Source: an uncultured Collinsella sp. (GTDB lineage Bacteria; Actinomycetota; Coriobacteriia; Coriobacteriales; Coriobacteriaceae). From it: a DNA stretch of 11,884 nt. Position 1 is the first letter of the stretch; each line of letters begins with the position of its first letter. Positions 6,557 to 11,884 of the stretch are shown one piece after another. The translations under genes were made by a program, and so were the position numbers. The notes below the pieces were generated by a model that made no database searches, was not told the origin of the DNA, and was given only the letters and a program-made list of their open reading frames with translations. Location of the stretch: NCBI GenBank assembly GCA_902465425.1, contig CABQNA010000029.1, positions 1 through 11,884 on the forward strand, written 5' to 3'.

Positions 6557-7921
6557 CTAAACGTCAAGATGTGCACGATCAAGCGCCTTTTTGATAAGAG
6601 GGACAGATCGATCAGCCAAATACAACGGAATGTTGAGCACCCCGTCGTCGAGCTTTAGGTTCTTAAGTGAGTAGCGGACCCTCAATGGAGTCGTCTCCGC
6701 ATGCTTGTCGGCATAGTACTTAAGGCTCTTGGAATGAACGACCTCTCCCGATTTGACCTCGACGGGAACGATTTCGTTTCCGACTTGAATCAAAAAATCG
6801 ACTTCGTGCTTCGGCTTCTCGTTTGTCCAATAACGCGGAGCAGCATCTAACTGTGAAAGCAATGCCTGAAGCACATAGTTCTCGGCGAACGAACCTTTGA
6901 ACTCCGAAAATAGCGCATCCGAGATGGCAAAAGCGGACGCATCCAGCCTTGCCATGCGGCGCAGCAAGCCGACATCAAGACAGTAGACCTTAAATGCCTT
7001 GAGGTCATCGTACGCAGAGAGCGGCACACCACCAGCAGCATTAAGGCGAACCGCCGTGATGAGCCCAGCATCGGCAAGCCATTCCAGAGCATCCTCGTAT
7101 TCTCGAGCACGAGCCCCCTCGCGCACCGCACCCCAAACGAACTTTTTGTTCTCGCGCGCCAACTGAGCTGGAATCGAGTTCCATATTTGTGAAAGCTTGG
7201 CGAACTGCGCACGGCCACCATGCTTGGCAAAATCGCGCTCGTAGGAATCCAAGAGATCAGACAACACCTTATCGACCTGAACGATATCGCCCGTCTCCAC
7301 CCACCGGCCAAGAGCCTCTGGCATGCCGCCGCATGCAAAATAACGACGAAGATGCTCGACGAGACGGACATGGAAGAAATCGGGCACTGTCTCGATCTGA
7401 TCCAGGCCGCCAAGGTATTCGTCGTAGTTTGCAGCGCCCTCGGCTTTCAGAAACTCGGAAAAGCTCATGGGGCGCATCTCCATGAACTCGACCTTTCCCA
7501 CCGGAAAAGCGCTGGTCTCACGGGACAAGCGAACGCCCAACAAAGACCCTGCGCATGCGACGTGATACTCGGGGGCCTCGTCACAGAAGTATTTAAGGGC
7601 GCCGACTGCAGAAGGACAATCCTGGATCTCATCAATAATAAGCAGCGTTTCGTCGGGATCGATAGGCTGTCCAAGTGCCAGGGAAAGATTTGAGATGATC
7701 CGTCGAGGATCGCGCGTACCTTCGAAAAACTGAGCGTACTCGCTCTGTACCCCAGGTGACGGCTCCTCGAGCGTCAGATACACAAAATTGAGGTACGAGG
7801 TTCGGCCGAACTCCTTAAGCGCCCACGTCTTTCCAACCTGGCGCGCCCCCTTAAGGATAAGCGGCTTACGATATTCTGACGCTTTCCAAGCGTTAAGCTT
7901 GGCAATGATATCTCGCTGCAT
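6557..7921 (-). CDS. ATP-binding protein, AAA_14 / DUF4143 family
   Basis: A 454-residue ATPase of the widespread AAA_14 plus DUF4143 architecture, whose cellular role is not established. Seen: Walker A GARQVGKT (25-32), Walker B LLIIDEIQ (93-100), a sensor-like CAGSLLGV (123-130), the DUF4143 region (about 180-420), and near the C-terminus HEVDFLI (372-378) followed by VEVKSG (387-392). The last two form the spacing of a PD-(D/E)XK nuclease-like core, which this family often carries. The length is normal and all motifs are intact. The ATG at 7921 has GGGAGG seven bases upstream. The gene stands alone, convergent to the AraC gene. Its upstream region carries two long CRP-like palindromes that overlap a possible -10 box, which suggests repression. 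Such genes are often variably present between strains and multicopy in gut genomes; that is background knowledge, not seen here. Confidence 0.92.
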   Translation of the reverse strand: MQRDIIAKLNAWKASEYRKPLILKGARQVGKTWALKEFGRTSYLNFVYLTLEEPSPGVQSEYAQFFEGTRDPRRIISNLSLALGQPIDPDETLLIIDEIQDCPSAVGALKYFCDEAPEYHVACAGSLLGVRLSRETSAFPVGKVEFMEMRPMSFSEFLKAEGAANYDEYLGGLDQIETVPDFFHVRLVEHLRRYFACGGMPEALGRWVETGDIVQVDKVLSDLLDSYERDFAKHGGRAQFAKLSQIWNSIPAQLARENKKFVWGAVREGARAREYEDALEWLADAGLITAVRLNAAGGVPLSAYDDLKAFKVYCLDVGLLRRMARLDASAFAISDALFSEFKGSFAENYVLQALLSQLDAAPRYWTNEKPKHEVDFLIQVGNEIVPVEVKSGEVVHSKSLKYYADKHAETTPLRVRYSLKNLKLDDGVLNIPLYLADRSVPLIKKALDRAHLDV

Positions 7922-7940
7922 GACCGAACCTCCCGCAAAG

Positions 7941-8015
7941 AAACTTCCGTAAACGTGATATTTCCCACATTTTACCCTAGGTAAAACGTGACATTTATCA
8001 CATTTACGGAAGTTT
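7941..8015. promoter_or_regulatory. Two CRP-like operators, 32 bp apart, inside a 36-bp-arm inverted repeat
   Basis: Site 1 (7949-7975) has core CGTGATATTTCCCACA and site 2 (7981-8007) has core CGTGACATTTATCACA. Both follow the GTGA-N6-(T/C)CAC layout of CRP/FNR-family sites, and both are bounded by GTAAA on the left and TTTAC on the right. Their starts are 32 bp apart, about three helical turns, so a protein would bind the same face. The whole block is also an inverted repeat: 7941-7976 matches the reverse complement of 7980-8015 at 29 of 36 positions, with outer 13-bp arms AAACTTCCGTAAA exact. A possible -10 box TAAAAT for the AAA gene lies on the minus strand at 7974-7969, inside site 1. 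Which protein binds is unknown. Confidence 0.65.
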
Positions 8016-8053
8016 TAAGCTCATTTCGCCACACTTTCATCACATTCAAAAGG

Positions 8054-8076
8054 CGGAGGCGCATTTTGCGCCTCCG
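8054..8076 (-). terminator. GC hairpin, likely terminator
   Basis: CGGAGGCGC (8054-8062) pairs perfectly with GCGCCTCCG (8068-8076) around a five-base loop. On the minus strand the stem is followed by CCTTTTG, a short T-run, so it could stop transcription coming from gatB before the AAA gene's operator region. Confidence 0.55.
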
Positions 8077-8091
8077 TCACCATCTTTCCTA

Positions 8092-8209
8092 TCAGCCTAC
8101 CTGACCCGAACGGCCGAGTCGTTGCAGAACCCGGGAGCCCCGGCAGGGCGGGTGCTTGCTCAAAATGAGTTCCCTTCAAAACAATGGGCGCGCCAACGGC
8201 GCGCCCATT
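8092..8209. repeat. Intergenic repeat, copy 1 (conserved core plus terminal hairpin)
   Basis: The core at 8093-8131 (CAGCCTACCTGACCCGAACG onward) matches 8224-8262 with two mismatches across 39 bases. The similarity then becomes patchy but keeps ATGAGTTCC and a closing GC-rich hairpin. The copies are offset by 131 bases. No coding sense is evident. The element looks like a duplicated non-coding unit. Confidence 0.7.
8183..8209 (-). terminator. Strong 12-bp hairpin in repeat copy 1
   Basis: AATGGGCGCGCC (8183-8194) pairs perfectly with GGCGCGCCCATT (8198-8209) around the loop AAC. On the minus strand it is followed by GTTTTG. This is a very stable stem and a probable terminator for minus-strand transcripts. 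Confidence 0.6.
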
Positions 8210-8222
8210 CACTCTATTTCAT

Positions 8223-8331
8223 TCAGCCCACCTGACCCGAACGGCCGAGTCGTTGCGGAACCGAGGGGCCGGGCGCAGGGCCTTGCCTCTCAATGAGTTC
8301 CGCACGAACAGGAGGCGCCAGTGGCGCCTCC
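8223..8331. repeat. Intergenic repeat, copy 2 (conserved core plus terminal hairpin)
   Basis: Second copy of the 39-base core, followed by its own hairpin: GGAGGCGCC (8311-8319) pairs with GGCGCCTCC (8323-8331) around AGT. The hairpin sequences of the two copies differ while the core is conserved, so the stem structure rather than its bases appears to be kept. Confidence 0.7.
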
Positions 8332-8395
8332 GTCGTGAGTCAGGACTGTCCGAAATTGAGAGGCAAGGCCCTGCGCCCGGCTCCTCGGTCCCCGC
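8255..8395. repeat. Long inverted repeat abutting the gatB stop codon
   Basis: The left arm (8255-8294) is nearly the exact reverse complement of the right arm (8355-8395), with only about three differences; the shared block includes GAGAGGCAAGGCCCTGCGCC. The loop of 60 bases contains the GGAGGCGCC hairpin. The right arm ends exactly where the gatB stop codon (8396-8398) begins, so the structure would form the 3' end of the gatB message and could act as a terminator or protect the RNA. Confidence 0.7.
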
Positions 8396-10060
8396 TTACG
8401 AGAGCGACGTTCTCAGCAACTCGTTGAAGAGCTTCGGGTTGCCCTTGCCGCGGCTCGCCTTCATGCACTGGCCCACCAAAAAGCCGATGACCTTCTGGTT
8501 GCCGTCACGATACTGCTGCGCCTGATCGGCACAGTTTGCCAGTACCTCGTCCACGATCGGCTGCAGCGCGCCGGCATCGCTCACCTGGCGCATGCCGCGC
8601 TCGTCGACGATCTTGTTGGGATCGTCGCCAGTTTGGGCCATGGCCTCAAAGACCTCGTGCGCCTGGTTGGAGCTGATGGCATCGGTCGCCAGCAGCTTAG
8701 CCAGCGCTGCCACCTGAGCCGGCGCGATACCGGACTCGGCGAGCGACACGCCCGCACCCTTAAGGTAGGCGATCATCTCGTTCACCAGCAGGTTTGCGAC
8801 CGTCTGGGCCTCCTTGCCAGCCATACCGGCAGCGGCGGCCTCAAAGAACTCGGCAAACTCGGGGTCGCCGGCAATCTGCTCGGCGTCGGCCGCCTTAATG
8901 CCAAAGTCCGCCTCAAAGCGGGCGCGCTTGGCATCGGGCAGCTCGGGGATCTCGCCGCGGCAGCGGTCGATGAACTCGTCGTCCAGATCGAAGGGCGCCA
9001 GATCGGGGTCGGGGAACAGACGATAGTCGTCGGCCGTCTCCTTCACGCGCATGACCACGGTGCGCTTGCGGCTGGGCTCCCAGTGACGGGTCTCCTGATA
9101 GATGATGCCGCCCTCCTCGAGCACCTCGGCCTGGCGGCAAATCTCGTAGGCAAGGCCATCGTGCAGGCTCTTAAATGAGTTGAGGTTCTTGAGCTCGGTC
9201 TTGGTGCCCAGCTTGGTCTCGCCGCGGCGGCGCAGCGACACGTTGCCGTCGCAGCGCATGGAACCCTTCTCCATGGAGCAGTCGGAAATGCCCAGCGTCA
9301 CAAAGATGCGACGGAGCTTTTCCATAAACAGGCGAGCCTCCTCGGGCGTACGCAAGTCGGGCTCGGTGACAAGCTCGATCAAAGGCGTGCCGCAGCGGTT
9401 GTAGTCGACGAGCGACTCGGCCGCGGCGGTAATGCGGCCCTCGGCGCCACCCACGTGGACCATCTTGGCGGCGTCTTCCTCCATGTGGATGCGCAGAATG
9501 CGGATAGGCACCGTGTAGGAACCGTCCTCGCGGCGCTCGGGCATCTGCAGGTTGGACGCGTCGTAGCTGGCCAGATGGCCGGCGCGCTGGTTGCCCTCGC
9601 ACATGGTCATCGTCATGGACGTGGACAGGCCCTCGGCGTTGGCCGAGGCGCTCGCCAGGCTCTGGGCCTCGGCCTCACCAAACGCGCAGTCGGGGCGCTC
9701 GGCGGCACCGCGACCGGTCACGTCCAGGTCCAGGTGGCCGTACATGGCAAAGGCGACCGGGCCCTGCGTGGTCTGGAAGTTCTTGGCCATATCGGGATAG
9801 AAGTAGTGCTTGCGGTAGAACATCGAGTGGCGCTGGATCTCGCAGTTAGTGGCGAGACCGGCCTTGACGATACTCTCGATGGCGCGCTTGTTGGGCACCG
9901 GCAGGGCGCCGGGCAGGCCCAGGCACACCGGGCACACGTTGGCGTTGGGCTCGTCATCGTGGCTGAGCTTGCAGTTGCAGAACATCTTGGTATCGAGTGC
10001 GGTGAGCTCGGTATGGATCTCCAGGCCAATCACGGCCTCCCAATCCTGCAGGACCTCGGA
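8396..10060 (-). other. gatB: GatB segment: Asp/Glu-tRNA amidotransferase subunit B (complete)
   Basis: GatB binds mischarged Glu-tRNA(Gln) or Asp-tRNA(Asn) and transamidates it with ammonia delivered from GatA. Seen: the family N-terminus AVIGLEIHTEL, a zinc-type cysteine set in MFCNCKLS and NVCPVCLGLPGALP, the RIHMEEDAAK motif, the cradle sequence VDYNRCGTPLIELVTEPD, MRCDGNVSLR, and the YqeY-like tail ending RGKGNPKLFNELL. The segment is about 554 residues against a usual 475-500. The excess lies between HLDLDV (fused residues 520-525) and RIHMEEDA (from 602), where about 50 extra Ala/Ser/Thr/Met-rich residues sit. There is no ATG, GTG or TTG at the expected start: the codon where Met is expected is CTT (10063-10061), so GatB appears fused to GatA. 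Confidence 0.9.
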
Positions 10061-11293
10061 AAGCCCGCCTCCCTTCCCGGCAAAATCGGGCGCGACGGAA
10101 AGCGCGGGCGCACCCGTGGCGGTATCGGCAAAGCCGCGCTCCAGGGCGCGGGCAAATGTGAGCAACTGACGGTCCTTAAAGGCCGGACCCACCAGCTGGG
10201 CAGAAACGGGCAGCTGAGTATCCTCGCCCAAGCCCAGCGGCACCGAGATACCACCGTTGCCGCAAATGTTGAGCGAGATGGTGTACAGGTCGGAGAGGTA
10301 CATCTGCGTGGGGTCGCTGATCTCGCCAAACTTAAAGGCCGTGCGCGGCGAGGCGGGCATGAGGATGGTGTCCACCTTGGCATACGCGGCGTCGTAGTCC
10401 TGCGTGATGAGCGTGCGGGCCTTTTGCGCAGCGTAGTAGTACTTGTCATACACGCCCGAGCTCAGCAGGTAGGCGCCGAGCATCTGACGGCGCTTGGCCT
10501 CGGCGCCAAAGCCGTGGGCGCGCGAAAGCGAGCTCTGGTCGGACAAGTTGGCGCAGCCCTCCTCCTGATAGCCGTAGCGAATGCCGTCGAAACGTGCCAG
10601 GTTGGAGAACGCCTCGGCCGGGCCGATGACGTAGTAGGCGGCGATGGCGGCGTCCAGGTGCGGCAGGTCGACCTCGACCAGCTCGGCGCCCTGGTTCTGC
10701 AGCTCCTGGGCGGCGCGCTGAACAGCGGCCTTGACCTCGGGCGTCAGGCCCTCGGCCTCCATAAACGCGGGGATGATGCCCACGCGTTTGCCCTCGATGC
10801 TGTCGTTGAGGTGCTCGGTAAAGTCGATAGCGCAATCCTGGCTGGTGCAATCGTACGGATCGTGGCCCGCGCCGGTAAGCGCGTTCATAGCCAGCGCGAC
10901 ATCCTCGACCGTGCGGCCAAAGGGGCCCACCTGGTCGAGCGACGAGCCAAAGGCAACCACGCCGTAACGGCTCACGGCGCCATACGTGGGCTTAAAGCCC
11001 ACCACGCCGCACAGCGACGCGAACAGCCGCAGCGGCTCAGTGAGCCTGTCCATCAGCATGTCCCGCAGGAACTCCAGCACTCCGCCGAACGACAGAGCCG
11101 CCGCACCGTTGTTGTCGGGGGTTATCCCGCCGCCCTCCAGTATCTCGGAGGCCTCCGGCGGAACTGCGTCGGATAGCGCGCTGTTTATATCGCCGTACTC
11201 CCCGGAGCCTTCAGCCCGGGCGCTCCCGCACAGCAGGAAAGCGGCGGCGATCACCGCGAGGAGCTTCGCCAGGGTCAGCAGTATCCTGCGCAT
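8396..11293 (-). CDS. Chimeric frame: SpoIIIAE N-terminus + truncated GatA + complete GatB
   Basis: One uninterrupted frame of 965 residues from the ATG at 11293, which has AAAGGA six bases upstream. Residues 1-96 are a SpoIIIAE start with a signal peptide. From about residue 97 the sequence is GatA (VVGFKPTYG onward). From residue 412 it is GatB to the stop. GatA normally has about 480 residues; here its first 150 or more are absent, including the catalytic Lys and the two Ser of the amidase Ser-cisSer-Lys triad, so this product could not supply ammonia from glutamine. The two source genes belong to unrelated processes (endospore formation and tRNA amidation) and the codon habits change at the junction. 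A contig misjoin is the most likely cause, so the start at 11293 is probably not the true gatA start. A longer in-frame start at 11479 overlaps spoIIIAD and is rejected. Confidence 0.85.
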   Translation of the reverse strand: MRRILLTLAKLLAVIAAAFLLCGSARAEGSGEYGDINSALSDAVPPEASEILEGGGITPDNNGAAALSFGGVLEFLRDMLMDRLTEPLRLFASLCGVVGFKPTYGAVSRYGVVAFGSSLDQVGPFGRTVEDVALAMNALTGAGHDPYDCTSQDCAIDFTEHLNDSIEGKRVGIIPAFMEAEGLTPEVKAAVQRAAQELQNQGAELVEVDLPHLDAAIAAYYVIGPAEAFSNLARFDGIRYGYQEEGCANLSDQSSLSRAHGFGAEAKRRQMLGAYLLSSGVYDKYYYAAQKARTLITQDYDAAYAKVDTILMPASPRTAFKFGEISDPTQMYLSDLYTISLNICGNGGISVPLGLGEDTQLPVSAQLVGPAFKDRQLLTFARALERGFADTATGAPALSVAPDFAGKGGGLSEVLQDWEAVIGLEIHTELTALDTKMFCNCKLSHDDEPNANVCPVCLGLPGALPVPNKRAIESIVKAGLATNCEIQRHSMFYRKHYFYPDMAKNFQTTQGPVAFAMYGHLDLDVTGRGAAERPDCAFGEAEAQSLASASANAEGLSTSMTMTMCEGNQRAGHLASYDASNLQMPERREDGSYTVPIRILRIHMEEDAAKMVHVGGAEGRITAAAESLVDYNRCGTPLIELVTEPDLRTPEEARLFMEKLRRIFVTLGISDCSMEKGSMRCDGNVSLRRRGETKLGTKTELKNLNSFKSLHDGLAYEICRQAEVLEEGGIIYQETRHWEPSRKRTVVMRVKETADDYRLFPDPDLAPFDLDDEFIDRCRGEIPELPDAKRARFEADFGIKAADAEQIAGDPEFAEFFEAAAAGMAGKEAQTVANLLVNEMIAYLKGAGVSLAESGIAPAQVAALAKLLATDAISSNQAHEVFEAMAQTGDDPNKIVDERGMRQVSDAGALQPIVDEVLANCADQAQQYRDGNQKVIGFLVGQCMKASRGKGNPKLFNELLRTSLS
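10061..11002 (-). other. gatA: GatA segment: C-terminal two-thirds of Glu-tRNA(Gln) amidotransferase subunit A
   Basis: Amidase-family subunit that releases ammonia from glutamine for GatB. Seen: VVGFKPTYGAVSRYGVVAFG, then SSLDQVGPFGRTVEDVALAM, the mid-protein PAEAFSNLARFDGIRYGY, DTILMPASPRTAFKFGE, and the C-terminal NICGNGGISVPLGL and LQLVGP-like SAQLVGPAFKDRQLL patterns, all standard GatA. The upstream part with the catalytic triad is missing at the junction near 11,000. The C-terminus runs via SVAPDFAGKGGG, a flexible-looking linker, straight into GatB without a stop. gatC, usually just upstream, is not in the window, consistent with the break. Confidence 0.9.
10997..11020. other. Probable chimeric junction between two genomes
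   Basis: Upstream on the minus strand the reading is SpoIIIAE (TEPLRLFASLCG) and downstream it is GatA (VVGFKPTYG). GatA proteins commonly read PA(A/S)LCGVVG at this very point, so the codons for SLCGVV could have been present in both parents and guided a misjoin. The exact base cannot be fixed because of that shared stretch. Confidence 0.8.
11003..11293 (-). pseudogene. spoIIIAE: spoIIIAE, first ~96 codons only
   Basis: SpoIIIAE is a multi-spanning membrane protein of the SpoIIIA-SpoIIQ channel between mother cell and forespore. Identification rests mainly on its place directly after spoIIIAC and spoIIIAD, plus the family-typical cleavable signal (MRRILLTLAK, a hydrophobic run, then SARAEG) and the following TPDNNGAAALSFGGVLEFLR region. 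The full protein has about 400 residues; only about a quarter is present before the frame switches to GatA. The ATG at 11293 has AAAGGA six bases upstream and follows the spoIIIAD stop by 29 bases. Confidence 0.75.
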
Positions 11294-11322
11294 TTTTCGT
11301 CCTTTCTCATCTCGTTCCGGTT

Positions 11323-11709
11323 TCACCCAAGAAGCCCGGTTACTATCTCCGCAAGCGCCGAGAACACCGGCAGGGAGATCACAACTACCGCGGCTTTTCC
11401 GGCTAATTCTATCTTCCCGGCGATGGCGGATTCCCCCGCGTCCCTGCAGCAGTCGGAGCCCAGCTGAGTTATGTAGCACACCGCCAGCGCCTTGAACAGC
11501 GTACGGGAATAGCCGCCGTCAAGCCCTGCCGCCCCAGTAAGCTGCGAGATAAGCTCCACGGACGGCGCCAGCATCGCAATAACCGCGCCCATTATCAGCA
11601 CCCCGCAGGCTATGCTTATACCGAGAGCCATCTCCGGCTTGTACTGCCGGACTATGATACACAGCACCGCGGACAGCACAGCGATCCCCACAAGCGTTGT
11701 TATATCCAT
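11323..11709 (-). CDS. spoIIIAD: Stage III sporulation protein AD
   Basis: A 128-residue membrane protein of the SpoIIIA complex, made in the mother cell and needed for late forespore gene expression. Seen: hydrophobic segments at about 5-20, 28-50, 75-90 and 105-127, and family blocks LCIIVRQYKPEMALGISIA, QLGSDCCRDAGESAIAGKIE and LAGKAAVVVISLPVFSAL. These correspond to the Bacillus subtilis pattern of KE.KP, AQLTKDAGQGAIASKIELAGK and AVPILTVI. The length matches the family (about 130). The ATG at 11709 has GGTGA four bases upstream and lies 12 bases after the spoIIIAC stop, so the genes form one operon. Codon use differs from the left part of the window: ATA is common for Ile. Confidence 0.93.
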   Translation of the reverse strand: MDITTLVGIAVLSAVLCIIVRQYKPEMALGISIACGVLIMGAVIAMLAPSVELISQLTGAAGLDGGYSRTLFKALAVCYITQLGSDCCRDAGESAIAGKIELAGKAAVVVISLPVFSALAEIVTGLLG

Positions 11710-11721
11710 AGCGTCACCAGT

Positions 11722-11884
11722 TCACCAAAGCCCGAAAACCGAGCGTATCGTGCCGAAAAGCTCGTCGATAGCCGGTATCAGCATCATCAGCACTATAACC
11801 AGCCCGGCGACGGTAAGCATCATCGCCTGCTCGTCGTGGTCGGTCTTTTTCAGGATCTGATTCAGCACGGCGACGATTATCCCC
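11722..11884 (-). CDS. spoIIIAC: Stage III sporulation protein AC, C-terminal 53 residues (5' end outside window)
   Basis: Translating the minus strand from the right edge gives GIIVAVLNQILKKTDHDEQA, a hydrophobic run, then IPAIDELFGTIRSVFGLW and TGA at 11724-11722. This matches SpoIIIAC, a two-helix protein of about 65 residues, with its GIIVA start of helix 1, the K..(G/D)(K/H)(E/D)E(Q/Y)A loop and the DxLF..I...F tail. About a dozen N-terminal residues lie beyond the edge. Four of its seven Ile codons are ATA, unlike the metal ATPase gene at the left edge, which uses none. It is cotranscribed with spoIIIAD. Confidence 0.9.
   Translation of the reverse strand, partial: GIIVAVLNQILKKTDHDEQAMMLTVAGLVIVLMMLIPAIDELFGTIRSVFGLW

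Noticed and set aside
8021..8212. 63-codon minus-strand frame in the intergenic repeat region (also plus-strand 8184-8525)
   Set aside because: They cross the hairpins and repeat cores and show no ribosome site or recognisable protein. The repeat structure explains the sequence better.
7922..8395. CRISPR array, tRNA or riboswitch in the longest non-coding stretch
   Set aside because: There are only two core copies, with dissimilar spacing content. I see no tRNA cloverleaf or known riboswitch core; operators and hairpin repeats account for the structure.
9455..11176. Plus-strand open frame of 573 codons
   Set aside because: It is antisense to GatA and GatB, with a repetitive Val/Gly/Ala/His make-up typical of a shadow frame and no family motif.
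11294..11479. Extension of the chimeric frame to an upstream ATG at 11479
   Set aside because: It would overlap spoIIIAD almost halfway and has no ribosome site. The ATG at 11293 has AAAGGA and begins a signal peptide.

Overview
The window looks like a gut Coriobacteriia chromosome, most likely Collinsella or a close relative. Positions 1 to about 11,000 are GC-rich, with GC-ending codons and almost no ATA isoleucine codons (none in the first gene). About 880 bases at the right end appear to come from a different organism. They encode the endospore proteins SpoIIIAC, SpoIIIAD and the start of SpoIIIAE, use ATA often, and break into the middle of gatA. Coriobacteriia do not sporulate, so the simplest reading is a chimeric metagenome contig. 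The taxonomic call rests on recognising gene families and codon use, not on a database search.

Layout from left to right. (1) 1-1602, minus strand: a small one-helix membrane protein (DUF6110-like, resembling mycobacterial PacL) is followed by the first 446 residues of a P1B-type metal ATPase that runs off the left edge. A sigma-70-type promoter at 1690-1718, overlaid by an AT-rich palindrome, drives the pair. (2) 1756-1788: a perfect 16-bp inverted repeat next to the stop of the following operon. (3) 1790-5374, minus strand: two abutting ABC half-transporters, probably a heterodimer and similar to the YbtPQ/IrtAB siderophore-importer subgroup. (4) 5494-6492, plus strand: a divergent AraC-family regulator. 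The shared intergenic region holds a 29-bp imperfect palindrome lying between promoter-like boxes for both directions. (5) 6557-7921, minus strand: an AAA ATPase of the AAA_14/DUF4143 family. (6) 7922-8395: a 474-bp non-coding region. It holds two CRP-like operators 32 bp apart inside a 36-bp-arm inverted repeat, then a cluster of duplicated sequence, strong hairpins and a 40-bp-arm inverted repeat that abuts the gatB stop. (7) 8396-11293, minus strand: one continuous frame that reads SpoIIIAE start, then GatA without its catalytic centre, then complete GatB. (8) 11323-11884, minus strand: spoIIIAD and partial spoIIIAC.

The likely functional units are a metal-efflux operon, a regulated metal-chelate or siderophore ABC transporter with its AraC regulator, a self-regulated AAA/DUF4143 gene, and the tRNA-dependent amidotransferase GatAB for Glu-tRNA(Gln)/Asp-tRNA(Asn). 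In the last of these, gatA and gatB share one frame with no stop between them. That join lies about 940 bp from the suspected assembly break and should be judged separately from it.
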